From NCBI GenBank assembly GCA_913058395.1, contig CAJXQI010000020.1, positions 31,254 to 95,253 on the forward strand: 64,000 nucleotides of DNA, written 5' to 3'. Source of the stretch: an uncultured Colwellia sp. GTDB lineage: Bacteria; Pseudomonadota; Gammaproteobacteria; Enterobacterales; Alteromonadaceae. A program made the translations under genes and the position numbers. Shown one piece after another: positions 18,122 to 27,162 of the stretch (positions within the stretch are counted from its first letter, which is position 1; the number at the start of each line of letters is the position of its first letter). Under the pieces are notes generated by a model, which ran no database searches, had not been told where the DNA came from, and was given only the letters and a program-made list of their open reading frames with translations.

Positions 18122-18267
18122 ATGTAGTTTGTTGCCGCAAGCTCGACTGAGTGAAGTTTTAGCAAAATGAAAGCTGGTAGCATCGGTCAGTGGATTAATG
18201 CTGAGCTTCTCTAAAAATTTATCACGGAAGATGATTAAAATGATAATTTAAATAGGGTTCGCACTAT

Positions 18268-18990
18268 ATGAGAAAAAAAATATTATTAGTGTCAAGTGAC
18301 AACCGCATGACGGAAAAACTTAAACTAGAGTTAACCAATGACGGTTTTGAAGTAACAAAAAGTTTTGACGGGATGAGTGCTTTTTCACTTGAATTAACAG
18401 CAAGTTATCATTTGATATTACTTGATGTTTCTTTACCCAAACATTTTGGCTTTGAGTCGTTAAAACGTTTTAAAGATAGCCATACTACGCCAATTATTAT
18501 GCTGTCTAATCGAGAGGACTTTTACGATCGACTTTATGCTTTTGAAATTGGCGCAGATGAGTATTTAGCTAGCACTTTAGATGAACGCGAGCGCAGAGTA
18601 AGAATTAGTGCAGTATTGCGTCGAAGCGCACATATTGTTGCTGAGCCGATTCGAAAAACCATCGACGTGAATAATATCTCGTTATGCGTTGCAACACGAG
18701 AAGCATACAGTGGTGATAACCTGCTTGATTTAACCGGCTTAGAATTTGAAGTGCTACATTATTTGATGATTAATGCCGGGAAAATTATGGCTAAAGAGGA
18801 TATTAGTGTTCAAGCGTTAGGACGAAAAATATCCTATTATGATCGCAGTATTTATGTGCATATTAGTAACATCCGCCGCAAATTAGCAAATAGCTTACAG
18901 CAGCAAAATCAAAATAGTATTATTAAAACTATTCGTGGCGGTGGTTATGTTTTCTTGCAAGAATCTAGAGCACAGATGTCTGTTAGTTAA
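18268..18990 (+). CDS. OmpR/CpxR-type response regulator with degenerate receiver
   Basis: DNA-binding response regulator of 240 residues: an N-terminal receiver (1-120) and a C-terminal winged helix (about 140-235). The output domain has the CpxR-like pattern LTGLEFEVLHYL, QALGRKISYYDRSIYVHISNIRRKL and IRGGGYVF. In the receiver the phosphorylatable Asp53 (LLDVSLP) is kept, but the acidic pair is reduced to VSSDN and the conserved Lys near GADEYLAS is absent, so normal phosphorylation switching is doubtful. No kinase gene is adjacent; the nearest is the hybrid kinase at 24278. It may control the FlgH/FlgT-like genes nearby. Confidence 0.87.
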   Translation: MRKKILLVSSDNRMTEKLKLELTNDGFEVTKSFDGMSAFSLELTASYHLILLDVSLPKHFGFESLKRFKDSHTTPIIMLSNREDFYDRLYAFEIGADEYLASTLDERERRVRISAVLRRSAHIVAEPIRKTIDVNNISLCVATREAYSGDNLLDLTGLEFEVLHYLMINAGKIMAKEDISVQALGRKISYYDRSIYVHISNIRRKLANSLQQQNQNSIIKTIRGGGYVFLQESRAQMSVS

Positions 18991-19184
18991 GCCTTTTAAT
19001 ATTACTATTCCATGTGCTGGCGTTATGTCCGATGCCAGCCAATATCTTATATACCTTCAGTAAAACTATATTTTAATATCGTTACTGTCACCGTAACAGT
19101 ACGAAAATTAGCTTTGTACTACGGATCTACTGAGAATACTTGCTAATTATGCGGTATCGAAAATTCAAGTTGTGCTATCGCAGA

Positions 19185-20066
19185 TTAGCGAAAACTAGGG
19201 GCTAGCTTTGATACTGCAGCATCTAAAGGTTTACTCTCAAGACTGAAGAATAATTCACTAAAATTGAAATTGCTTACTTTATCGCTTAACGAAGTACCAC
19301 TAACGTACTCGACCGCTAGATCTACCGCAGACAAGGTTAAGCCAAGCGTTCCGCCATATAAGAAACCACCACCCAACTTTGCTGCGGCATCTATTGTATC
19401 CCCAGTTGTATTTTGATAAATGCTCGAGATTATTGGAATGTGCTGCAAAATATTAACAGTGTCGAAACCGTCGGTTAGATCAATGCCATTGTCACCAAAA
19501 GAAAACTCACCAATCGTTGTTAAAATGGAGCTTTGTTCAGCGAAGGGCTCGGTAGTGTCATTCAAGTTTATATTTTCACTTTCTGCATTTTTTTCTGCCT
19601 TTTCGCTTTCAATTAATGACGTTTCAGGCTTGGTAAAAGCAGTAAATAAGTTACTTTGAAGGTTAGTTAATAGTGACGATTGTAAATTTTCTAATGAAGC
19701 ATCCGATGCAGAAATTAATTGTGAAAGCACCGTAGTTTCATCGCCGCCAGTTAGTGTTGATAAACCTAGAGTCGACAATAAACTATTTTGCATACTTGAA
19801 AGGTCGTTTGTATTGAGTGATTTATTTTCTGTCAAAGCAAGGTTATCAACGACTTCATTATTGTCGACTTGTGGATTATTAAGCTTCGATACATTACTTG
19901 CCTCGTCGAGTAAATTGCTAAAGCTGTTTGCAAAGTCGAAATTTGTCAATTGCTCAAAAGAGTCCTGAGCCCAATCAGCGATATCACTACTAGTACTGGT
20001 AAGAGGGCTTGTTGAGGCTGTATTTTGCCCTGTACTTGCTAGCTGGTTTAGCACATTCATATTCAT
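19185..20066 (-). CDS. Uncharacterised Ser/Asn/Leu-rich protein with glycine-rich C-terminal motif
   Basis: A 293-residue protein on the strand opposite to its neighbours. The first ~180 residues are low-complexity Ser, Asn, Thr and Leu with amphipathic leucine heptads and no Cys. The C-terminal part is more ordered: VNILQHIPIISSIYQ followed by AAAKLGGGFLYGGTLGLTL and a helix AVDLAVEYVSG. I have seen a similar IP-S-IY-TGD/GG-GG pattern in uncharacterised proteobacterial proteins but cannot name a family. No signal peptide is visible. It is divergent from the FlgH-like gene, sharing a 183-bp intergenic region. Confidence 0.65.
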   Translation of the reverse strand: MNMNVLNQLASTGQNTASTSPLTSTSSDIADWAQDSFEQLTNFDFANSFSNLLDEASNVSKLNNPQVDNNEVVDNLALTENKSLNTNDLSSMQNSLLSTLGLSTLTGGDETTVLSQLISASDASLENLQSSLLTNLQSNLFTAFTKPETSLIESEKAEKNAESENINLNDTTEPFAEQSSILTTIGEFSFGDNGIDLTDGFDTVNILQHIPIISSIYQNTTGDTIDAAAKLGGGFLYGGTLGLTLSAVDLAVEYVSGTSLSDKVSNFNFSELFFSLESKPLDAAVSKLAPSFR

Positions 20067-20249
20067 TGTTATCGCTGTTTGAAATTTTAGTCACGTAAAC
20101 TATTTTTGGTAGTTGAGTTGATATTAGCAAGCAGCTTTACGATTCATTACATAATTAACACTTCTTTAGTTTTATTTAAAAAAACTGTAAATAAATAAAT
20201 TAGTTAAGGTGAAATAATAACGTTAATTTTAATTCTACTTAACAATATT

Positions 20250-20996
20250 ATGCATAACAGAATCTCTCAAATCCTTGTGATAACAATACTGCTGCAAGCA
20301 TGTAGCAGTAGTACTAACCTTGATGAACAGGTTGTTTCTGATGCGCCAAGTAACCCTAAAGTCAGCCAAAGACCAATATCAGCAAAATCCAATGAAATCA
20401 TGCGCGGTGAATCTGCTTTTCGCCCGATTAGAAGTGCTCAAATTACCCAAGTCAAAGCGCCAACGGGGTCGCTTTTCTCGCCAACTAAAGCTGTTGGGTT
20501 ATATCAACCTAGCAGCCATTACTTAGTCGGAGACATGATTTTAGTGCGTCTAGAGGAAAAAACTTCTGCAACTAAATCGTTAAATTATAAAACGGATAAA
20601 TCGGGCAGTTTTGCACTTGAGCCAGTAACGCTTAATTTAGGCCCTGTAAATGTGGGCAACAACGATTTAAGTGCAGACTACGAACAGGAAAAAGAGTTTG
20701 ATAGTTCGGCCTTAACTAAACAAAAGAACTTCTTAAAAGGCGACATTACCGTTTATGTGTGGGAAGTCATGGGTAATGGCAATTTAATTGTTGCGGGAGA
20801 AAAATGGATCACGCTAAACAAAGGTGAAGAATACATCCGTTTTTCTGGTGAAATACGGGTTGAAGATATCGCCTTAGATAACACGATTAGTTCAGTAAAA
20901 GTCGGTAATGCTCGGATAGAATTTAGCGGTAAAGGTGACATGCAAGAAAACCAATCACCGTCTTTACTCAGTAAACTTTTCAGCATAATTGATTAG
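20250..20996 (+). CDS. FlgH-like L-ring lipoprotein (orphan)
   Basis: Homologue of FlgH, the outer-membrane L-ring lipoprotein of the flagellar basal body. Evidence is a lipobox (ILLQAC), the GSLFSPTKAVGLYQ and YLVGDMILVRLEEKTSA strands, and above all the family-specific stretch GNLIVAGEKWITLN, EYIRFSGEIR, DNTISSVKVGNARIEFSGKG and the LSKLFS end. The length of 248 residues is slightly above FlgH's ~230. It is not beside flgG or flgI; instead the FlgT-like gene starts five bases after its stop. It may be a second FlgH copy serving another envelope-spanning structure, or a relocated flagellar gene. Confidence 0.85.
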   Translation: MHNRISQILVITILLQACSSSTNLDEQVVSDAPSNPKVSQRPISAKSNEIMRGESAFRPIRSAQITQVKAPTGSLFSPTKAVGLYQPSSHYLVGDMILVRLEEKTSATKSLNYKTDKSGSFALEPVTLNLGPVNVGNNDLSADYEQEKEFDSSALTKQKNFLKGDITVYVWEVMGNGNLIVAGEKWITLNKGEEYIRFSGEIRVEDIALDNTISSVKVGNARIEFSGKGDMQENQSPSLLSKLFSIID

Positions 20997-21001
20997 AGAA
21001 A

Positions 21002-22201
21002 ATGATGTTCAATATTCGAACTAATGCCATGTATTTACTGATGTTTAACACCTTTGTTATGGCCGTCTTTATTAGCTTTAATAGTGCCGCCCAATGGTAC
21101 CAAGGCAGTGCAAAAGTGCGCATTGAAAGTTTTAATTTTGATGAACAACGCACTATGGCAATTAAGCGAGCTATAGCTAATGCATCGTTATTAACAAGTA
21201 GCTATGTTAGTGCTGAAAACGTTTCGTTAGATGGACTATTAATTAGCAGTAAAACCACGCTAAAAAGTGAGAATCGCATTCGCAGAGTCGAAATTGTCAG
21301 TGAGTCAATTGATAATGACATTCTATCGGTAACCGTAAAAGTCGACATTGATATTTTTAATGATTGTGATTTCGAACGAAAATTAAAAAAGTCGCTCATT
21401 ATTGCTCAGTTGCCACTACTTAAACAAACGCAAGCGGCGCCAGGTGGTTTATTTGATTTAGGTAGGCAAGTTTCAAAACGTTTTAAACAACAGTTACTTT
21501 CAGAGTCAAGCGTGGCAAAAGTTGAATTGTTAACTCAATCACTTACCTCAACAACCTCTTTAGATATTGAGTCGGGTTATCTCGGTGAAACCGCTCGATA
21601 TCTCGCTAGTTTACATGCAAGCCAATTTATTCTGTTTGGCTATATTCGTGACGTTAGTTTGTTTGAACAAGTTAAAGATAATTTGCTGATTGACGATGTT
21701 AATGTCCGTAGAAACTTCACGTTAAATGTTTACTTATATGATGCACTAAGAAGCCGGTTTTTATTAGAGAAAAGTTATCACCATGAGGCTAATTGGCCAT
21801 TTGAAGATGCCTATGTTGTTGACACCAATGGCAGCCTATTTTGGCGCAGTGACTTTGGTCGCATGATGCTCAATACCGTTAACAGTGCTGTTGTTGATAT
21901 TAATGATAGCTTGGCGTGCCAGGCAAGCATCGCGCAAATTGTTAGTATCGAAAACAACCAAATTATTATAAATAATGGCCGACAGCACGGAGTAAAACTT
22001 GGTGATGTATTTGAGTTATCTAAGCTGAGATTAATAGACGAAGCCAATGGCACTATTTTACCCGTGTTGAATCAAGACCACCTGCGCCATTTACATGTTA
22101 TTCAAGTCAATAGTCACAGTGCAACCCTGACTAGCGATAGTGTCAGCGTAATTGGTAGTAGTCAGCTTTTCGATTTGGTGACATTAGTGAATTCTTCGTA
22201 G
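21002..22201 (+). CDS. FlgT-like flagellar H-ring protein (orphan)
   Basis: Homologue of FlgT, which in vibrios forms the periplasmic H-ring that stabilises the fast polar flagellar motor. It has 399 residues. A signal peptide (cleavage near SAAQWYQG) is followed by the FlgT N-terminal domain (AIKRAIANASLLTSS, LKSENRIRRVEIVSE), the middle domain starting KKSLIIAQLPLL with GGLFDLGRQVSKRF, and the C-terminal SH3-like part (IVSIENNQIIINNGRQHGVKLGDVFEL). AGAGAAA precedes the ATG, and it is clearly cotranscribed with the FlgH-like gene. No flgO, flgP or other flagellar gene is adjacent. Confidence 0.87.
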   Translation: MMFNIRTNAMYLLMFNTFVMAVFISFNSAAQWYQGSAKVRIESFNFDEQRTMAIKRAIANASLLTSSYVSAENVSLDGLLISSKTTLKSENRIRRVEIVSESIDNDILSVTVKVDIDIFNDCDFERKLKKSLIIAQLPLLKQTQAAPGGLFDLGRQVSKRFKQQLLSESSVAKVELLTQSLTSTTSLDIESGYLGETARYLASLHASQFILFGYIRDVSLFEQVKDNLLIDDVNVRRNFTLNVYLYDALRSRFLLEKSYHHEANWPFEDAYVVDTNGSLFWRSDFGRMMLNTVNSAVVDINDSLACQASIAQIVSIENNQIIINNGRQHGVKLGDVFELSKLRLIDEANGTILPVLNQDHLRHLHVIQVNSHSATLTSDSVSVIGSSQLFDLVTLVNSS

Positions 22202-22308
22202 TTCTACTATCAAGCCCTACTATCAAGTTCTGTTTTTGTTAACTGCTGTGAGAGCCGATTAATGGCCATGGCATTGCTATTTTTTGTTGTAAATTTAATG
22301 GAGTTTTA

Positions 22309-23655
22309 ATGTTTAGTTTTAAATCTGCTGTGTTTGTAATTATTATTTTTCTTATTCAAGGCTGTGGCTCAAGTACGTCTTCTGAAGCGGAAGTTGAGCA
22401 ACCTGACAGCGAATATCACTTTAATTTAACCGCTAGTTACCGCAATGCATGCGGTATTAATGTTCCGGTAACAGGGGTTAAATTACTGTTGCAGGATGAT
22501 AACTGGCAAACATTGCAAAGCTACAATGCTGATGTCGACGGCCAAATAGCTTTTACCACTTCATCTCAATATATTAATTATACGATAGTTGCTGAGGACA
22601 CCAATGTTGATGGTGAAACTGAATCTGTTAGTGGACTAGATATCGTGAGCTTTTATGGGACATTAGCGGAAGAAAACTACCAATATCTATCGCCTTTTAA
22701 GCCCGCTGAAACCAGTCAAGAATGTCAGTGTATTACGCAAGACTTACTGCTGCGTCATCGAAGTTTCAATACTATCAATCAAGCTTCAAGCTCACTACCT
22801 TACCAATCGTTAAAAAGTGTTGATGATCAAACAACACAGTTTAATCAAGTAAAGGCTTGTAGCAGTGACGGTATTAACTGGCCAGTAGCAACATTTATGG
22901 TCTCGGGTATTGATGATGAAGGTGCTGCCATTGGGGCGGGGGACTTTCTAACAGACTTTACTAGTAATGAACAAGGTATTTGGCAACTTGCAGCAGTAGA
23001 GGTGGCAGCAAATGAAATACTAGCAGAGCAACATGATAGCTTCACTCATACTCAGAATTTTGCTTCAGGACACCATTTTAGTACGCAAGTGGCGGAAAAT
23101 TCGCTTCAAACCTTGGTGTTTGATAGCCATAATTATTCAAGCGAAAGTGAGTATCTTGCCGAGTCAGTTCAATTAGTGAGGTTAACAGATAGTGTATTTG
23201 GAACGTCAAGTTTTGAAAGTAAGCATCAAAAAGTCTCTACCCGCACACAAGATGTTTTTGACGTTGAAGCCGTTAAATCTGTACCTGACTTAGATGATAG
23301 TTTCTATAGCGAAATCTCAAGTGATGGCAGTTATGACTATAGCGCAGCTAGTAATTACCCTATGGCGATAATAGCATTCGACTATACAGCGTACTCATTA
23401 TCCCCAGAGCAATTGATACCAGTAAAATGGACCTCTTATGGCCCGTCATCAGGGATGTTGCCTAGCAGTGTTAATTTACCAGGATATGAAGATGTTATTA
23501 ATCAAGATAGTGATATTTTTAATACTCAGGTAACTTTAGTTAGAAGTTTAGTTACCGATGACTATCAAGATTATTCGAACTTTTATCAAGGCATTGATAA
23601 TATTGACTTCGAGCACGATCTTTTACGCTATCAATTAACATTGACCTTAAATTAG
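22309..23655 (+). CDS. Uncharacterised lipoprotein
   Basis: A 448-residue exported lipoprotein; the signal peptide ends in the lipobox LIQGC followed by GSSTSS. GGAG at good spacing supports the ATG. After the lipidation site comes a segment that looks like an immunoglobulin or carboxypeptidase-regulatory fold (VPVTGVKLLLQDDN, YNADVDGQIAFTTS, YTIVAEDTNVDG), then an acidic Ser- and Tyr-rich region of unknown fold. Cys pairs (ECQC) may form disulfides. It starts 107 bases after the FlgT-like gene, so it may belong to the same unit. No function can be given. Confidence 0.75.
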   Translation: MFSFKSAVFVIIIFLIQGCGSSTSSEAEVEQPDSEYHFNLTASYRNACGINVPVTGVKLLLQDDNWQTLQSYNADVDGQIAFTTSSQYINYTIVAEDTNVDGETESVSGLDIVSFYGTLAEENYQYLSPFKPAETSQECQCITQDLLLRHRSFNTINQASSSLPYQSLKSVDDQTTQFNQVKACSSDGINWPVATFMVSGIDDEGAAIGAGDFLTDFTSNEQGIWQLAAVEVAANEILAEQHDSFTHTQNFASGHHFSTQVAENSLQTLVFDSHNYSSESEYLAESVQLVRLTDSVFGTSSFESKHQKVSTRTQDVFDVEAVKSVPDLDDSFYSEISSDGSYDYSAASNYPMAIIAFDYTAYSLSPEQLIPVKWTSYGPSSGMLPSSVNLPGYEDVINQDSDIFNTQVTLVRSLVTDDYQDYSNFYQGIDNIDFEHDLLRYQLTLTLN

Positions 23656-23709
23656 CCTTAAACCTTGAATAAAAGTTACCAATTGCATCAATACATCTAT
23701 AAGGACTAA

Positions 23710-24126
23710 ATGATGAAAACTATTTATCATTTTTGCTGGATATTTGTTTCAATGTCAGCAATTGGTAACAGCTTTAGCGACACAGAGAATCAATCACTTA
23801 ATGAAATAATGCGCGCTTTATCAGATGGAAGTGAGCAAATACAACAAGGGATTTCAGGTGAAAATTATACTGCCATGCAACTGGCGGCAAAAAAGGTACT
23901 TCAACGCAGTAAAGTACCTACTGATGTAATGGCCAAGTTAGTTGAAGAATTGGGCGCAGAAGTTATGCGTTATAAAGACTTCGAAACGGCGATGTATTAT
24001 CAGGCTAAGTATTTACTAAAAGCTATTGAGCAAAGAAATATTGAAAAAGTGTCGTTACATTATCACCAGTTATTGCAGCAATGCCATGACTGCCATGCGA
24101 TTTTTTTTACACCCTGCACCCTATAA
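23710..24126 (+). CDS. Small periplasmic c-type cytochrome, cytochrome c'-like
   Basis: A 138-residue exported protein with a signal peptide (cleavage near GNSFSD) and a mostly helical body. It carries one heme-attachment motif CHDCH at 125-129, close to the C-terminus, the position typical of class II four-helix cytochromes such as c' and c556. It is a little short for that class, so the fold is a guess. AAGGAC precedes two adjacent ATG codons; either could be used. It lies just upstream of the TPR hybrid kinase gene, so heme-based gas or redox sensing is conceivable. Confidence 0.75.
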   Translation: MMKTIYHFCWIFVSMSAIGNSFSDTENQSLNEIMRALSDGSEQIQQGISGENYTAMQLAAKKVLQRSKVPTDVMAKLVEELGAEVMRYKDFETAMYYQAKYLLKAIEQRNIEKVSLHYHQLLQQCHDCHAIFFTPCTL

Positions 24127-24277
24127 AATTCAATTAATCACTCGTTGGCATACACTAGATAAACTTATCTCTAACGCATCAAATACTTAATTCATCGTTG
24201 TGACATTTTTTACAAAATGCTATAACTAGCTACCTTTCTTTTGTAATAAGAAACCTGCGTGTTTTAAGGTGTTATCG

Positions 24278-27106
24278 ATGGCTGTAGTCTATCGAACGAC
24301 TTTGTTGTTTGTGTTGTTTTCTTTCTGTTATATAAATGCTTCTTTTGCTACAGATATGCAAAAACCAGATCAGATGCTACTGACGATAGAAAGTATGCCT
24401 GATAAGAATCAGGCATTGCAAGAAATTGCAAAATTGCTACAAGACAACACACTTTCATCATTGAGCAAATTATCTGCTTTCACAATACAAGGTAAGTTAT
24501 ACAAACAACTAGGGCAACTTGATAAAGCAATAGAAAGTGCTGTTTCTGAAAGAGAATTTGCTAATAAACTTAATTTAAAACAGCCTGAAGCTGATGCGTA
24601 TAAACGGATTGGCGTTTATGCTTATTATAAAGGAAATAACAGCTTAGCCGTAGAAGCATACCAACAAGCGCTTAACTATTACCTCACCATTGATGCACCC
24701 ATTGCTCAAGCTAACTTATACAATAATATCGCGCTTGTTTATGCAACTATGCGTATGCTTGAAGAAGCACTATATAGTTATCAACAAGCAGACCCGCTAT
24801 ATCAAGCGTTTGGTAGTAAAGAAGATAAAATCGATATTAAGTTTAATATTGCGATATTTCATTTGCAGTTAAAGCGCTTCGATACTGCGATCACAATGTT
24901 TAAAGATGTTATTGAAAAACGTAAAGAAATTTCTGACGAGGTGGGGCTGGCAGCCGCTTACGGTGATTTAGGTTCAGCTTATAAGTATGCGGGTGATTAC
25001 CAACAAGCTTTACATTATATGACTAAATCGTTGGCTTATCGTCGTAAGGTTAAAGATGATTATAATGCTGCTGCACTTTTACATAATCTTGCCGAATTAA
25101 ATAACTATCTTAACAATACTGAGCAAGCGATTGAATATGCCAAAGAAGGGATAGTTAAAAGTAAAGCACAAGGGCATGACAAGGCTTTTGTTGGCAGTTT
25201 ATATAGTTTAGCAAAAGCCTACTTTCACCAAGGGAAGTTAGATTTAGCATTAAGCCATATACAACAATCTAGCGAGCTTTCAAATGAGATGCTTTACAAA
25301 GAGCAGGTAAAACATAACTTAGCATTACAAGCGCTTATTTATGCCGCAAAAAATCAAACCTTAAAAGCAGTCGAGAGCCACCGGAAATTTTTACAAGCTA
25401 ATATCGCATTGGCAAATGATCAACTCAATACTAAATTGGCAAAATTTGACTCTGCACAATTAAAGCAAGAGGTTGATCAACTAAAGCAACAAAAGCGCTT
25501 ACAAAAACTTGAAATGGATCGTCAAGAACAACAACGAAACTTTATTATTTTTGTCATTGGTAGTGCCTTGCTTATTGGTTTTTTAATTGCGCGCAGAGAC
25601 ATTGAACGCCGCTCTAAAAAAGCATTAAAGTCGAAGGTGAAACAAAGAACCAATGAACTTGAATATTTAATGCTAGAACTACAAAACGCCAATAATATTA
25701 AAAGTCAGTTTTTAGCTAATATGAGCCATGAAATTAGAACGCCACTAACGACAGTTATTGGCCAAGCTGAAGCGATAATAAGTGGTGATGTTGATGAAGA
25801 GTACATTACCAAAGAAGTAGAAATTATTCATGGCAATAGTTTGCACCTATTAGAGCTAACCAATAATATTTTAGATTTAAGTAAAATTGAAGCCAATAAA
25901 ATAGAGTTAGAGCTGCAAGCGCAAAATTTACATGACATTTTGCAAGAACTAGCCAATATGTTTACCTTGCAAGCAACGTCAAAAAGATTAACATTCGAAA
26001 TTGTTCATAGTTTAGCATCGCCATTTGTTATTGAAATTGATGGCTTTCGAGTGAAGCAAATATTAATAAACTTATGTTCTAACGCGATTAAATTTACTCC
26101 TAAGGGTCATGTTGAACTTAAAATACTGCAAAGCGACGATCGGCTAATTTTCAAAATTACTGATAGTGGTATTGGTATGAGTAGTTCACAGTTGCATAAT
26201 TTATTTGAAAGCTTTACCCAAGGTGATAGCAGTATTAGCCGACGCTTTGGTGGTACGGGTTTAGGTTTATGCTTATCAGATCAACTCGCCAAAATTATGG
26301 GCGGTACCATTGAGGTAGAAAGTGAATTAAATCAAGGTAGTGTTTTTGCCTTTAGCCTACCATGCACTATAAATGCTGAGAATATTGTTGCTGAAAGCAA
26401 GGTTATGGTGACAGAAGAAGATACTGATATCTTAAATGAGCAGCTCCAAGGAACAATTTTATTAGCGGATGACCATAACGATAACAGAAGATTAATTGCC
26501 CGTTTATTAGCATCATTAGGCTTGAATGTTATTACCGCTCGTAATGGTCGGGAAGCGGTTACACTATTTGAACAGCATGAACCTGAATTGATTCTTATGG
26601 ATATTCAAATGCCAGAAATGGATGGCGTTGAAGCTTTTAAAATAATTCGTCAAAAAGGCTGCGACACACCAATTTTTGCGTTAACAGCAAATGCCATGTC
26701 GCATGAAATAGAACATTATTTATCACTGGGCTTTAATGGCCATTTATCAAAACCGATAGAACGACATATATTTATACCTACCATAGCTAAGTATTACGAA
26801 GGTGATATTTCGGCAGAAAAAGCCAATGACAACTTTAACAAAGTGGCGATGTCTGATTTAGTACAAGAATTTAAGTCAAATTTAGTTTTAGAGCAACAAG
26901 ACTTAATATTACATATTAATAATGACGAATTAGAGCAGCTTGCTAGGCTTTCGCACCGTATTGCGGGTGCTGCACAAATGTTTGGTTTTGCCAACCTATC
27001 CAAATATGCCTTGCAGTTGGAAATGGCAATTAAAAAGAATCAAACCAACATTGTAAACGCCCACGCTCAAGATTTACTAAATGAAATTGACCAAGTACTT
27101 TGGTAA
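24278..27106 (+). CDS. TPR-containing hybrid sensor histidine kinase
   Basis: A 942-residue membrane kinase with a full phosphorelay. Order: signal peptide (1-25); tetratricopeptide repeats to about 385 (QPEADAYKRIGVYAYYKGN, AAAYGDLGSAYKYAGDY and others), placed in the periplasm; one membrane helix (FIIFVIGSALLIGFLI); HisKA with His484 in MSHEIRTPL; HATPase with DSGIGM and GGTGLGL; a receiver with Asp775 (LMDIQMPEMDG); and a C-terminal HPt with His893 (LSHRIAGAA). I chose the ATG at 24278 because AAGGTG is seven bases upstream. The periplasmic TPRs should bind a protein or peptide, possibly the adjacent cytochrome-like protein. Confidence 0.93.
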   Translation: MAVVYRTTLLFVLFSFCYINASFATDMQKPDQMLLTIESMPDKNQALQEIAKLLQDNTLSSLSKLSAFTIQGKLYKQLGQLDKAIESAVSEREFANKLNLKQPEADAYKRIGVYAYYKGNNSLAVEAYQQALNYYLTIDAPIAQANLYNNIALVYATMRMLEEALYSYQQADPLYQAFGSKEDKIDIKFNIAIFHLQLKRFDTAITMFKDVIEKRKEISDEVGLAAAYGDLGSAYKYAGDYQQALHYMTKSLAYRRKVKDDYNAAALLHNLAELNNYLNNTEQAIEYAKEGIVKSKAQGHDKAFVGSLYSLAKAYFHQGKLDLALSHIQQSSELSNEMLYKEQVKHNLALQALIYAAKNQTLKAVESHRKFLQANIALANDQLNTKLAKFDSAQLKQEVDQLKQQKRLQKLEMDRQEQQRNFIIFVIGSALLIGFLIARRDIERRSKKALKSKVKQRTNELEYLMLELQNANNIKSQFLANMSHEIRTPLTTVIGQAEAIISGDVDEEYITKEVEIIHGNSLHLLELTNNILDLSKIEANKIELELQAQNLHDILQELANMFTLQATSKRLTFEIVHSLASPFVIEIDGFRVKQILINLCSNAIKFTPKGHVELKILQSDDRLIFKITDSGIGMSSSQLHNLFESFTQGDSSISRRFGGTGLGLCLSDQLAKIMGGTIEVESELNQGSVFAFSLPCTINAENIVAESKVMVTEEDTDILNEQLQGTILLADDHNDNRRLIARLLASLGLNVITARNGREAVTLFEQHEPELILMDIQMPEMDGVEAFKIIRQKGCDTPIFALTANAMSHEIEHYLSLGFNGHLSKPIERHIFIPTIAKYYEGDISAEKANDNFNKVAMSDLVQEFKSNLVLEQQDLILHINNDELEQLARLSHRIAGAAQMFGFANLSKYALQLEMAIKKNQTNIVNAHAQDLLNEIDQVLW

Positions 27107-27123
27107 AAATCGACAAGCAAAAT

Positions 27124-27154
27124 GGCATGTATTAAGCGTTTTAAAATACATGCC
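27124..27154. terminator. Hairpin between convergent genes
   Basis: A 10-bp perfect stem (GGCATGTATT and complement with an 11-base loop) lies between the kinase gene and the minus-strand XRE gene. The T-tracts are short, so termination strength is uncertain. Confidence 0.55.
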
Positions 27155-27162
27155 GCGTTAAG

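Noticed and set aside
20250..22201. Calling this region a flagellar gene cluster
   Set aside because: Only FlgH and FlgT homologues are present; no rod, hook, ring (FlgI), export or filament gene lies in the 64 kb.
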